Assembly: GCF_005049045.1 (NCBI RefSeq)
Contig: NZ_SUPK01000001.1
Coordinates: 558,001 to 622,000 of the forward strand
From: Cohnella pontilimi
Lineage (GTDB): Bacteria > Bacillota > Bacilli > Paenibacillales > Paenibacillaceae
Length of the DNA stretch: 64,000 nucleotides
Direction of reading: 5' to 3'
Shown: piece after piece, positions 6,964 to 14,509 of the stretch
Position numbering within the stretch: position 1 is the first letter of the stretch
How the letters are laid out: the number at the start of each line of letters is the position of its first letter
Made by a program: the position numbers and the translations under genes
The notes under the pieces: generated by a model
What the model saw: only the letters and a program-made list of their open reading frames with translations
What the model was told of the DNA's origin: nothing
The model's database searches: none

Positions 6964-7950
6964 TTATCCTTTCATGTTGTCCCGTGGGCAGAACCAATCG
7001 GCGAAAAATGCGATCGTCCGGTCTTCGAATCCCGGCAGCCATTCGTGCCCGAAGTCAGGATAAATTTCCAAGCTTTTCGGCGCCGTGATTTTGTTGTAGG
7101 CCGCGAATTGCGTGGACGGAGGCGTGATCGTATCCATCAGGCCGACCGCCATCACCGTCTCTCCCCGGATTCGCGAAGCCAAATGCTGCACATCTATGTA
7201 CCCGAGTTTTTCGAAAATTTCGTGTTCGCGTTTGTGCTGGGGATCGAATCTCCGAAAATAGTCCCGGATCTCCTGATAAGCATCCTTGGCCAAATCCATC
7301 TCCCATACGCGGCGATAATCGGACAGGAACGGATAAGCCGGCGCCAGCTTCGCAACCCGCGGTTCAAGCGCCCCGCAGGCCAACGTGAGCGCGCCTCCTT
7401 GAGAGCCTCCCATTGCCGCTACACAATCTGGATCCACTTCCGGCAATCCCATCGCGATGCCGGCCAATTGCGCGGTGTCTAGGAAAATATGCCGGAATAA
7501 CAAATTGTCCGGGTGATCATCCAATCCCCGAATGATATGCCCATGATGCGTATTCCCCTTCACCCCGCCGGCATCCTCTGACTTGCCGCCTTGCCCCCGG
7601 CAGTCCATCGCCAGTACGCTGAATCCAAGTGAAGCGTAGATAAGCTTGCCGGCCCAGTCTCCGCTGTCGCCCGTATAACCGTGAAACTGCAGGACGGCCG
7701 GGTGTGGCTCGGGGACGTTTTTGGGTCTGATGTATTTGACATGAATGCGGGCACCGCGCACGCCGGTGAAATAGAGATCGAAGCAGTCGGCGAACGGAAC
7801 CTGGAATGCGGACGGAACGAACTCAAGCTGCGGTTCCACCGCTCTCATTTCCTGCAGAGCGCGATCCCAGTAAGCGTCGAAATCGGACGGTTTCGGGTTG
7901 ATTCCTTGATAGGATTGTAGAACATCGAGCGGAAAATCGATCAACGGCAT
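6964..7950 (-). CDS. AXE1-family acetyl xylan esterase / cephalosporin-C deacetylase
   Basis: A cytoplasmic alpha/beta hydrolase of about 328 residues that likely removes acetyl groups from acetylated sugars. The family N-terminus is recognisable (MPLIDFPLDVLQSYQG, like Bacillus Cah). The nucleophile motif is GGSQGG near residue 183, the acidic residue lies in GLMDTITPP near 272, and the histidine in FGHEW near 301. HGYTGDSGDW is the oxyanion-loop region. Start 7950 matches family N-termini; an ATG at 7965 abuts GGAAAGG. In B. subtilis this locus holds ypiB rather than an esterase, so this is an accessory gene in a conserved neighbourhood. Confidence 0.88.
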   Translation of the reverse strand: MPLIDFPLDVLQSYQGINPKPSDFDAYWDRALQEMRAVEPQLEFVPSAFQVPFADCFDLYFTGVRGARIHVKYIRPKNVPEPHPAVLQFHGYTGDSGDWAGKLIYASLGFSVLAMDCRGQGGKSEDAGGVKGNTHHGHIIRGLDDHPDNLLFRHIFLDTAQLAGIAMGLPEVDPDCVAAMGGSQGGALTLACGALEPRVAKLAPAYPFLSDYRRVWEMDLAKDAYQEIRDYFRRFDPQHKREHEIFEKLGYIDVQHLASRIRGETVMAVGLMDTITPPSTQFAAYNKITAPKSLEIYPDFGHEWLPGFEDRTIAFFADWFCPRDNMKG

Positions 7951-8042
7951 AAGCGTACGGTGCATCCTTTCCGAAAGAAGGTTATATTCTTCATCCTACT
8001 GCAAATCGCAAGTCATGAAAAGAGCGGCCACGGCGGGCAAAT

Positions 8043-8070
8043 AAAAAAACCGTCCGCAGTATTCGGACGG
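8043..8070 (-). terminator. intrinsic terminator after the IDEAL gene
   Basis: On the minus strand CCGTCCG-AATACTG-CGGACGG is a 7-bp GC-rich stem followed by TTTTTTT. It lies about 44 nt downstream of the IDEAL-gene stop codon. Confidence 0.9.
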
Positions 8071-8113
8071 CTGAGCCGCTTCGTCTTGTGCCGTTCCCGT
8101 CGCCGGCGGCCGA

Positions 8114-8296
8114 TCAAGCCAGTATCGATTTGAGCTCGTCGGTCAGCCGCTTGAACGTGTCGGCGTCCCCTTCCGCAAGCGCGAGGTCGATGGCTTCGTA
8201 TATTTTTTCTGTCCGGTATTTGCGCAGCGCTTCGTCCAGGACCATTTCGGCCGCCAGTCCCAGCATCGTCTCGTAGGCGACTTTCATGTTGTCCAC
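8114..8296 (-). CDS. short IDEAL-domain protein
   Basis: A 60-residue protein consisting almost entirely of an IDEAL domain: VLDEALRKYRTEKIYEAIDL followed by ALAEGDADTFKRLTDEL. In Bacillus this domain forms the C-terminus of YpiB, encoded in the same neighbourhood, where an UPF0302 domain precedes it. Here no UPF0302 part is present. Start chosen is GTG at 8296, 8 nt after GGAGG; the upstream GTG at 8305 overlaps that site. Function unknown; such domains are thought to mediate protein interactions. A terminator follows. Confidence 0.8.
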   Translation of the reverse strand: MDNMKVAYETMLGLAAEMVLDEALRKYRTEKIYEAIDLALAEGDADTFKRLTDELKSILA

Positions 8297-8299
8297 TCG

Positions 8300-8470
8300 T
8301 TGCACCTCCGAAATCCGGCAATCGGGAACCCGTTTCGGTTTCCTTCCTGCCGTCTTAGCTCCTTTGGATTGCGCCGGCTCTTACTTACTAAAGCATATTC
8401 AGTACAACCGGCATCGCTCAGGGACGAAAGCCCCATTCCCAGCATTGTAACCCGGCCTAATTCAAGCCGT
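8300..8470 (-). other. structured untranslated leader upstream of the IDEAL gene
   Basis: No convincing gene is seen in these 170 nt. On the minus strand several short complementary blocks occur: GCCGG with CCGGC around an AU-rich 23-nt loop, and CGGCA...TGCCG enclosing GGAA...TTCC directly before the GGAGG site. It does not match a riboswitch class I can name. It could be a structured 5' leader or spacer DNA. Confidence 0.3.
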
Positions 8471-9715
8471 TTACCCGCCGTAAGCAGGCAACTGTTCGTC
8501 CATCTGCAGCTTGTCTTCGAATAGCAAGGCGTTTCCCGATATGATCGCGCGCCCTTGAGGAGTGATGCGTACGACCGGTTCGCCAAAGGAGCTTTCTCCC
8601 CAGCTGATCAATCCCAAATGCAGCATCATGGCCAGTACTCGGCGTTCCAGCACATCTTTCTCGGTGTCGTAATAATAGGATCGGATGAGCGGCCTTAAAA
8701 TGCCGAACAAAGAAGCCGTTGTCGTCCATCCGGTGCAGAGCCGTGAAATCCATTGGGCGAGCGCCGCCAAGTTCGGAATGGGGCCTTTATACAGCCGAAG
8801 CCAGAATCGATAGAGCGATGAAGGATCGATTCCCGGCCGCCCGTCCGCCGCGTTCAAGCCTTCTTCGGTTACGATTAACCGGTCGGGATTCTCCCGAATC
8901 AACCGCTCATAATAGGCATAATCGTAGAGCAGCGAGAAGCGGTCGGGGTAATCGGGAAACCTCCGTCCGTAGCCGAAACGCCATCCCCCTTTACCGGGAA
9001 TTTGCTCTTGTACGGACATCAAATCCAGCACTTGACCGAGCTGTCGTTTGTACATCGCTCCGTCGCCGGTGAGCGGAACGTCGTGATCCCGGACGTAACG
9101 AAGAAAAACCGGCAAATCCATGGAAAGCAGGACGCGTTCGTCTCGGTACACCGGAGGTTCGTCCCGTTCCTGCAGATCGATCCGGAACTTGCGTTCGAGT
9201 GCTTCGGTCAAACTCCGCTTCATATCGTCCGGGACCTGGTACAGATACCGGGTTTGATGGGAGAATCCATTGAACAGCCAGCCGAAACGCTTGAACCGCG
9301 AAATCGTCTGGCGCGCCTCATCTTCCGGACTTGCCGGTGCAGAGGACGGAGGCGTCCTTTTTTTGCGGGAACGTCCGCTTTTCACCGGCGCGGCCGGCGG
9401 AGCGGCGGGCATGGCCGGCGATGGAGCCGTCACGGATTCTTGGGTCAGCTTCGCGGTTGTCCCGGCCGCCCTCGCTTTCAACTCTTCCAAACTGTAGGCG
9501 CTGCGATTCTCGAACAATAACGAATTGAGGAACCGCAGATCGTCTCCGCTCATTTCCTCCACCCGAGACTCCAAATTATCGCGCCGCTGCACCGCCGTCA
9601 GGATGGACTGAATCAGCTCGTTTTTGGAGTGGCTGCTGCAGCTGCATTGATAGGCTTGGGCGATCCGGGTTAATTGGTCAATATCGGCGTAACAAAGCAT
9701 ATCGGCCAGATTCAT
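8471..9715 (-). CDS. uncharacterised 414-residue protein
   Basis: A soluble protein I do not recognise. The N-terminal 80 residues look like a helical, possibly nucleic-acid-binding module (DIDQLTRIAQAYQCSCSSHS, KNELIQSILTAVQ). A Pro/Ala/Ser-rich basic linker follows at about residues 90-135 (GRSRKKRTPP). The C-terminal 270 residues contain aromatic-rich segments (RDHDVPLTGDGAMYKRQLG, LYRFWLRLYKGPIP) that remind me of winged-helix modules found in bacterial XPB-like helicase N-terminal proteins, but no helicase motifs are present. The preferred ATG at 9715 has GGGGA upstream. It stands alone between the IDEAL gene and the phosphatase terminator. Confidence 0.6.
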   Translation of the reverse strand: MNLADMLCYADIDQLTRIAQAYQCSCSSHSKNELIQSILTAVQRRDNLESRVEEMSGDDLRFLNSLLFENRSAYSLEELKARAAGTTAKLTQESVTAPSPAMPAAPPAAPVKSGRSRKKRTPPSSAPASPEDEARQTISRFKRFGWLFNGFSHQTRYLYQVPDDMKRSLTEALERKFRIDLQERDEPPVYRDERVLLSMDLPVFLRYVRDHDVPLTGDGAMYKRQLGQVLDLMSVQEQIPGKGGWRFGYGRRFPDYPDRFSLLYDYAYYERLIRENPDRLIVTEEGLNAADGRPGIDPSSLYRFWLRLYKGPIPNLAALAQWISRLCTGWTTTASLFGILRPLIRSYYYDTEKDVLERRVLAMMLHLGLISWGESSFGEPVVRITPQGRAIISGNALLFEDKLQMDEQLPAYGG

Positions 9716-9785
9716 CGGCATTCCCCGCTTCGGATGGATTTACTTTCCAGTATCGGCCCCCGGCAAGCGGTTTAAACGTATAAAG

Positions 9786-9818
9786 AAAAACGGCTGAGCG
9801 GATTTCTCCGTTCAGCCG
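9786..9818 (-). terminator. terminator of the sigma/anti-sigma/phosphatase operon
   Basis: On the minus strand CGGCTGAACGGA-GAAA-TCCGCTCAGCCG followed by TTTTTCTTT forms a long stem with one mismatch, 20 nt downstream of the phosphatase stop. Confidence 0.88.
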
Positions 9819-9838
9819 TCGATCGGCAAAGGTTCATC

Positions 9839-10450
9839 TTATTCGGCCGCTTCCACACGGTCCAAATCCAAATGCGCCGTGCAGTTATGAAGCAGCGGAA
9901 CCCATCCCTGCTCCCGTCTCTCCAGAATGGAGAGAGACACGTTCGACAGATGGGAATCTTTCAAATCCCGGCACATCGACTGAAGCATCCGAGCCAAAAA
10001 ACTACCGTGGGTGACGACGAGCCACGCCTCTCCGGGATGCCGGAGCATAAGGTCTTTCACAAATTCGTGGCCTCTGGCGCGTACCTGTTCATCCGTTTCC
10101 TGGTCGGGTACGAGCCGTCGCCAATCCGTTCCCCACCGGGCCAGACGTTCCGCCTCCGTAGTGCCTTCCGCTGCGCCAAACGAGCGCTCCCGCAGACGCG
10201 GCTCCGGCCGCAGCGGAATGCCCAGCCGATTTGCGATGATCTCCGCGGTCTGATACGCGCGTGTCAAATCGCTGCAATAGACGCCGTTCCACTCCTCTCC
10301 GTCGCGAAGAAGGCGATCCGCCAGCTTCCGGGCTTGATCGATGCCTTCCGGACTGAGGGGAATATCCGTTACGCCCTGGATTTTGCCCAGCCGGTTCCAA
10401 GCCGTAATGCCATGGCGAATCCATCCGATACGGGTCGCCTTCATCGTCAT
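9839..10450 (-). CDS. histidine phosphatase family protein
   Basis: A roughly 203-residue member of the phosphoglycerate-mutase-like superfamily. The catalytic motif IRHGITAWN is at about residue 11, the proton-donor region is LRERSFGAAEG near 86, and the second histidine is in VVTHGSF near 150. Typical relatives dephosphorylate small metabolites; the substrate cannot be told here. The start ATG at 10450 overlaps the anti-sigma stop in an ATGA, with no independent ribosome binding site, so translation is likely coupled. It is the last gene of a sigma/anti-sigma operon, an unusual partner. Confidence 0.87.
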   Translation of the reverse strand: MTMKATRIGWIRHGITAWNRLGKIQGVTDIPLSPEGIDQARKLADRLLRDGEEWNGVYCSDLTRAYQTAEIIANRLGIPLRPEPRLRERSFGAAEGTTEAERLARWGTDWRRLVPDQETDEQVRARGHEFVKDLMLRHPGEAWLVVTHGSFLARMLQSMCRDLKDSHLSNVSLSILERREQGWVPLLHNCTAHLDLDRVEAAE

Positions 10451-11034
10451 GAGCGGACGCGGGAGAACCAGTTCAGAATGAGCAGCGTCATGATCATGCC
10501 CAGCATGGACAGCGCCACCCAATATTCCGGCATCACCGGCGTTACGTGAAGCACGACCGGATCGCTCAAGCTGGCGACCGGAACGTCAACCGTAATCGAC
10601 TGGCCGTCGAAAGTGCCCGCGCTCTCCATTAGACCGCCCGGGCTGCCTTGATCCCCCGCTATGCGGTTCCAGGCGGTATACAGGAACGCACTGCCGAAAA
10701 TGGCCAACAGACCGGCCAGCAGCAGCGCGACTGTACGGCGAAACGCGAACGAGAAGGCGTAAGTTCGCCGTATGGCCGGCATGTACCAGGATTGCTCGGA
10801 ATAAATTCGGCTCATGACCGATTGGTTCAGTTCCCGGGACGGCAGGTTCGGATCCTCCAGCTGATCGGCACCGGACAACGCCCGAATCAATTCCGCGCTC
10901 TCTTCCCATAAGCGGAATTCTTCCGCGCAGGCGGCACAGCCGGGGATGTGAAGATCTACCGCCAGACGTTCATGCGAATCCTCCGGAAAATCACGATACT
11001 CTGCGATCCATTCGGAAATTTGTTCGCATTTCAT
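10447..11034 (-). CDS. zinc-finger anti-sigma factor
   Basis: A 195-residue membrane protein expected to hold the adjacent ECF sigma factor inactive. The N-terminal cytoplasmic part has the zf-HC2-type motif with C3, H29, C33 and C36 in MKCEQISE and LHIPGCAACAEE. A hydrophobic span lies at about residues 100-120 (VALLLAGLLAIFGSAFLYTA) and another at about 170-188 (VALSMLGMIMTLLILNWF), leaving an external loop of about 50 residues as a possible sensor. The ATG at 11034 overlaps the sigma stop (ATGA); GAGGAG lies inside the sigma gene end. What signal releases the sigma factor is unknown. Confidence 0.85.
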   Translation of the reverse strand: MKCEQISEWIAEYRDFPEDSHERLAVDLHIPGCAACAEEFRLWEESAELIRALSGADQLEDPNLPSRELNQSVMSRIYSEQSWYMPAIRRTYAFSFAFRRTVALLLAGLLAIFGSAFLYTAWNRIAGDQGSPGGLMESAGTFDGQSITVDVPVASLSDPVVLHVTPVMPEYWVALSMLGMIMTLLILNWFSRVRS

Positions 11035-11630
11035 CGAAATTTCATCTCCTCGTACTCCTTCATTATAGCCGGTTCGCTGAAGTACGATTCCAGTTGCAAT
11101 TTGACACTGGCTCGTGCCCGGAACAACAACGACTTCACGGAACTGACCGACTGACCCAATATGTTCGCGATTTCCTGATAATCCATGCCGTCGTACTCCC
11201 GCAGAATCAAGGCGGAACGCTGTTTCTCGGGCAGGCTGTTGATCGCTTCGCGAACCATCGTCACTTTCTCGTTGCGGAGCAATCGCTGATCCGGCGAGGC
11301 TTCCGGGGGGGCGGCAGGTATGTAGGTGGAATCGTCTAAAGAAACGTGTGCCGTTTTTTGCTTTCGCAGCTCGCTGAGCACCGTGTTTCTCGCAATGGTA
11401 TATAACCATGTGGAAAACGAGGCGTCAATTTCCCGGAACGAATGCAAGCTTCGATACGCTTTGTAGAACGTTTCGGAGCAAAGGTCTTCGGCCAGCAGCT
11501 CGAGCTTCGCGCTCTTCAGCATATGATAAATAAAAGATAATATCTTTTTTTGATATCGGGTCATCAAGACGGAATACATCTCTACGTTGCCGTCTTTGAT
11601 TTCCCGGATGAGCTGAGAATCGGTCATCAT
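11031..11630 (-). CDS. ECF RNA polymerase sigma factor
   Basis: A 199-residue sigma-70 family factor with only regions 2 and 4, hence extracytoplasmic-function type. Region 2 is seen as DLCSETFYKAYRSLHSF and FSTWLYTIARNTVLSELRK (about residues 50-90). Region 4 with its helix-turn-helix is LPEKQRSALILREYDGMDYQ then EIANILGQSVSSVKSLLFRA (about 132-172). ATG at 11630 has GGGAGGG 8 nt upstream. The anti-sigma gene follows with ATGA overlap. A TATAAT block lies about 45 nt upstream of ATG, but its -35 region is weak, so the promoter type is unclear. Regulon unknown. Confidence 0.93.
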   Translation of the reverse strand: MMTDSQLIREIKDGNVEMYSVLMTRYQKKILSFIYHMLKSAKLELLAEDLCSETFYKAYRSLHSFREIDASFSTWLYTIARNTVLSELRKQKTAHVSLDDSTYIPAAPPEASPDQRLLRNEKVTMVREAINSLPEKQRSALILREYDGMDYQEIANILGQSVSSVKSLLFRARASVKLQLESYFSEPAIMKEYEEMKFR

Positions 11631-11639
11631 AACCGCGAC

Positions 11640-11980
11640 CCTCCCCCGTGGCAGGGTTGATCGTTCTCAGCCGGCGTATCGTATTATACCGGCCAAAAAC
11701 GAAAAAGTTGCGCTGAAAGGCACAGTTGCATCTAGTGAAACCAGATATTTACAATCATATCCGTTATTGTAACACAGCCTCGGCTTGGTTGAGTTTAAAA
11801 TATTCTCAAAGATAACGCAAAAAAGTGTCTGTTCGGACTCAACCGTACTTCCATTACAGCATCATACCTGTTTATTCGGCACAGTGGATACGGAAGTTTA
11901 TGTCCAATTTACGGAAACTTCCTCACTCTTTAACGCCGTGGAACGCATTCTGGCAGGACGGCGCAATTTTTCGAGGGACA
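11640..11980. other. non-coding stretch between the sigma operon and the candidate sRNA
   Basis: About 340 bp with no convincing gene. Open frames on the plus strand (from 11785 and 11825) lack ribosome binding sites, have an unprotein-like composition, and run through the sRNA promoter and two terminators. On the minus strand GCAACTTTTTC...GGTATAAT near 11680-11710 may be the promoter of the sigma operon. I see nothing else recognisable. Confidence 0.5.
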
Positions 11981-12006
11981 AAAAAAAGAACCACCCTGAC
12001 GGGTGG
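11980..12006 (-). terminator. terminator of the candidate sRNA
   Basis: Minus-strand CCACCC-GTCA-GGGTGG with TTCTTTTTTTT. It cannot serve tyrA, which has its own terminator more than 100 nt upstream. Confidence 0.88.
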
Positions 12007-12054
12007 CTGCACAGAGTGCGAGTATTGGATAGGAGTGGAGAGAAACCATACTGT
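11981..12054 (-). ncRNA. candidate trans-acting small RNA, about 74 nt
   Basis: A free-standing transcription unit between tyrA and the sigma operon. A consensus promoter (12061-12089) predicts a start near 12054. The RNA would form stem 1 from AGTATGG (12052-12046) with CCAATACT (12028-12021, one bulged A), exposing a C/U-rich loop containing CTCTCCACTCCTAT. Stem 2 is GCAC-TCT-GTGC (12019-12009). The end is an intrinsic terminator CCACCC-GTCA-GGGTGG then TTCTTTTTTTT. The loop is complementary to Shine-Dalgarno-like AGGAGTGGAG, the layout of C-rich regulatory sRNAs in Firmicutes. No reading frame is present. Its targets and any known family are unidentified. Confidence 0.7.
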
Positions 12055-12060
12055 ACTTTT

Positions 12061-12089
12061 ATTATATGTATACGTTTTCATTTTGTCAA
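12061..12089 (-). promoter_or_regulatory. consensus sigma-A promoter of the candidate sRNA
   Basis: TTGACA (12089-12084), a 17-nt spacer and TATAAT (12066-12061) match the sigma-A consensus exactly. No protein-coding gene lies downstream before the terminator at 11980-12006, and the tyrA terminator lies upstream. Confidence 0.85.
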
Positions 12090-12114
12090 TAAGCGTTTAC
12101 ATAATAAATTTAGG

Positions 12115-12142
12115 GATAAAAAAAGGAGCGCGTGTACGCTCC
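12115..12142 (-). terminator. terminator of the aromatic supraoperon after tyrA
   Basis: Minus-strand GGAGCG-TACACG-CGCTCC followed by a run of T (TTTTTTTT), 8 nt after the tyrA stop codon. Confidence 0.9.
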
Positions 12143-12150
12143 CCGTCCGG

Positions 12151-13299
12151 TTAAAAATGCACCGAGTATTGCAGAGATGTCAGCAGCGCGACTGCTTTCT
12201 CGAGATCGTCCTCCTGCCGGAACGATAGCTGCAGCACGCCTGGTACATCCTCCCGGCTTTCGATAATGTGCAAATTGCTTAAATTGATGCGGGCCTGGCC
12301 GAGCTCCGTGGCGATTTTGCCGATGATGCCCGGATGATCCGGCACATCCACGTAACATTCGAACAAGGAACTGATCATGCCTTTGCGCCATTCCGGGAGT
12401 TGGCTGCGAAACCCGCCGGCGCGGCGGAAGGCGTCCGCCACCCCTTCCCCGTCTCCGCTCAAGAGCAGCTTGCGGAAGTGATCCATCTCCGCCTGCCATT
12501 CCGTCAGCAGCTTCAACAACACTTCCCGGTTGTTCAGCAGGATATCCCGCCAGATCAGCGGTTCGCCGCTGGCAATCCGGGTAATGTCACGGAACCCCCC
12601 GGCCGCGAGACTGGCATACAGCTCGTTCGTTTCGTTGTAACCGGCAATCTGGTTCACGAGCCCGACGGCGATCATGTGCGGAAGATGGCTGATCGCACCG
12701 ACGATATCATCGTGGAGAACGGGGTCCGTTTTCACGATATGGGCCTTGGTCCAGCGAAGCAGGCGCTCCAGCCTCTCCACCGCCTCCGCCGGCGTGGTCT
12801 CACCAGGAGTCAGCACGTAGTAGGCGTTCTCGAACAGATGAGAGCTGGCCGCTTCCACGCCTGAACGCTCCGAGCCGGCCATCGGATGTCCCCCGATAAA
12901 CACTGCTCCCCGTCTTTCCAGCACGGAGGCATGGCGGACCACCGACACTTTCGTGCTGCCTACATCGGTCACGATGCAGCCCGGCTTCAGCGGCAGCCGG
13001 GACAATTGGTCGATATAATCCTCCAGCCTGCCTACCGGCACGCAAAGGAACAAAAAATCGGCTTCGCGGGCAGCTTCCTCGATCGAGACTGTAGCTTCGT
13101 CTACTACCCCTCGGGCCTTATACTTCACCACGGATGCCGGGTTTACAGAATGCCCGACCACGGTTACCCCTGGCTTGTCCTTGAAGCAAAGCGCCAAAGA
13201 CCCGCCGATGAGCCCTACGCCGAAAATCGCGATCCGGATCGGATGGGCGTCTGTTTGCGGAGTGCTTCGGCTAAAACCGCTGATGTCTTCGTTGTTCAT
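12151..13299 (-). CDS. tyrA: prephenate dehydrogenase with ACT domain
   Basis: A 382-residue enzyme oxidising prephenate to 4-hydroxyphenylpyruvate for tyrosine synthesis. The NAD-binding motif GVGLIGGSLA is at about residue 27, the substrate region GGHPMAGSERSG at about 136, and HLPHMIAVGL at about 208. The C-terminal 75 residues form an ACT regulatory domain (DVPDHPGIIGKIATELGQAR), likely binding tyrosine. ATG at 13299 follows AAGGTG, 4 nt after hisC. It is the last gene of the supraoperon here; in B. subtilis the EPSP synthase gene follows, but it is absent at this site. Confidence 0.96.
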   Translation of the reverse strand: MNNEDISGFSRSTPQTDAHPIRIAIFGVGLIGGSLALCFKDKPGVTVVGHSVNPASVVKYKARGVVDEATVSIEEAAREADFLFLCVPVGRLEDYIDQLSRLPLKPGCIVTDVGSTKVSVVRHASVLERRGAVFIGGHPMAGSERSGVEAASSHLFENAYYVLTPGETTPAEAVERLERLLRWTKAHIVKTDPVLHDDIVGAISHLPHMIAVGLVNQIAGYNETNELYASLAAGGFRDITRIASGEPLIWRDILLNNREVLLKLLTEWQAEMDHFRKLLLSGDGEGVADAFRRAGGFRSQLPEWRKGMISSLFECYVDVPDHPGIIGKIATELGQARINLSNLHIIESREDVPGVLQLSFRQEDDLEKAVALLTSLQYSVHF

Positions 13300-13303
13300 T
13301 CCA

Positions 13304-14395
13304 TTACACCTTAGCTTCCTTCAAAACAGCCTCCAAAGCGGAGATGGCTTTGGCGTTCTGCTCCGGAGTCCCGACCGTGATACGTATGTGATTCGGGTAA
13401 CCGCGATGCCCGGCACGAACGATAATCCCTTTACGGAGCAAGGCGTCGAACACTTCGGTTGCCGGACGCTGCACGTCTACCATTATGAAATTGCCGTATG
13501 CCGGGAATGCTTGCAGGCCGAGCCGTTCGAAAGCGGCACGCAGCGTGCGGAGGCCTTCGAGGTTCGCGCGGCGGCATTCCTCAATGAACGTCTGGTCTTG
13601 TATGGCGGCAAGGGCCGCTGCCTGGGCATAGCGCGACGTGTTGAACGGTTCGCGAACCTGATTGATCGAGCGGATCACGCCGGATCGGCCGATTCCATAC
13701 CCGATCCGCAGCGAAGCAAGTCCGTAAATTTTGGAGAACGTGCGCAGCGTAATGACGTTCGGATATTTATCCACCATGCGGATGCCGTCGGGAAACGCCG
13801 GATCCTCGATGTATTCGCAGTAGGCTTCGTCCAGTACGACCAGAACGGAGGAGGGAACGTTGTCCAGAAACGATTCGAGTTCTTCCGCGGAGACGATCGT
13901 GCCGGTCGGGTTGTTCGGATTGCACACCCAGATGACTTTCGTCTTGCCAGTTACTTTGTCCAGCATGGCAGGAAGATCGTGCGTGCCGTCTTTCAGCGGC
14001 ACTTCGATGATGACCGCATTCTCGATCTGCGTATTGTGCTTGTATTGCGGAAAAGTGGACTCCGCCATGATCGTTTCGTCTCCGGGCACGATGAACGCGC
14101 GGGCGATCATAAGAATGATCTCGTCCGAGCCCGCACCGAAAATGATTTGGTCCGGCTGCACTCCGTAATGACGGGCGACGGCGGCGGTCAACTCCACGGC
14201 GGCGCCGTCCGGGTAGATGCTCACATTTTCGGCTTCCCGCACGATCGCTTCCTTGGCCTTCGGTGAAGCTCCGTACGGATTTTCATTGGATGCAAGCTTG
14301 ATGACTTCGCTTAGTCCCAGCTCACGTTTTACATCTTCCACGGGTTTGCCGGGCTGGTAAACCGGCAGATGAACGATATTTGGTTTCGGCTGCAT
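13304..14395 (-). CDS. hisC: histidinol-phosphate / aromatic aminotransferase
   Basis: A 363-residue PLP-dependent aminotransferase. In Bacilli the hisC of this supraoperon serves both histidine synthesis and transamination to tyrosine and phenylalanine, and the position between trpA and tyrA supports that dual role. The substrate segment SNENPYGASPKA is near residue 36, the PLP-binding ASDE region is GAGSDEI near 85, NPNNPTGT near 160, and the Schiff-base lysine in FSKIYGLASLRIGY near 222. ATG at 14395 is 5 nt after AGGAGGGG. Confidence 0.94.
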   Translation of the reverse strand: MQPKPNIVHLPVYQPGKPVEDVKRELGLSEVIKLASNENPYGASPKAKEAIVREAENVSIYPDGAAVELTAAVARHYGVQPDQIIFGAGSDEIILMIARAFIVPGDETIMAESTFPQYKHNTQIENAVIIEVPLKDGTHDLPAMLDKVTGKTKVIWVCNPNNPTGTIVSAEELESFLDNVPSSVLVVLDEAYCEYIEDPAFPDGIRMVDKYPNVITLRTFSKIYGLASLRIGYGIGRSGVIRSINQVREPFNTSRYAQAAALAAIQDQTFIEECRRANLEGLRTLRAAFERLGLQAFPAYGNFIMVDVQRPATEVFDALLRKGIIVRAGHRGYPNHIRITVGTPEQNAKAISALEAVLKEAKV

Positions 14396-14424
14396 GGGAA
14401 CCCCTCCTGATCCTGCGTGAACGG

Positions 14425-14446
14425 AAAACGGAGCGTAGGCGCTCCG
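14425..14446 (-). terminator. possible attenuating hairpin between trpA and hisC
   Basis: Minus-strand CGGAGCG-CCTA-CGCTCCG is a perfect 7-bp stem followed by only four T (TTTT). It may partly terminate trp transcription before hisC. Confidence 0.5.
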
Positions 14447-14509
14447 CATCGGAATTTTGTATTCTATTGTGACATAAACGATTCTCCGTGTATAGATGAC
14501 AATTGCGCT

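Noticed and set aside
11785-12228. Plus-strand frames over the tyrA-sigma gap (also 11825-12154)
   Set aside because: No ribosome binding site, run through two terminators and a consensus promoter and into tyrA; not protein-like.
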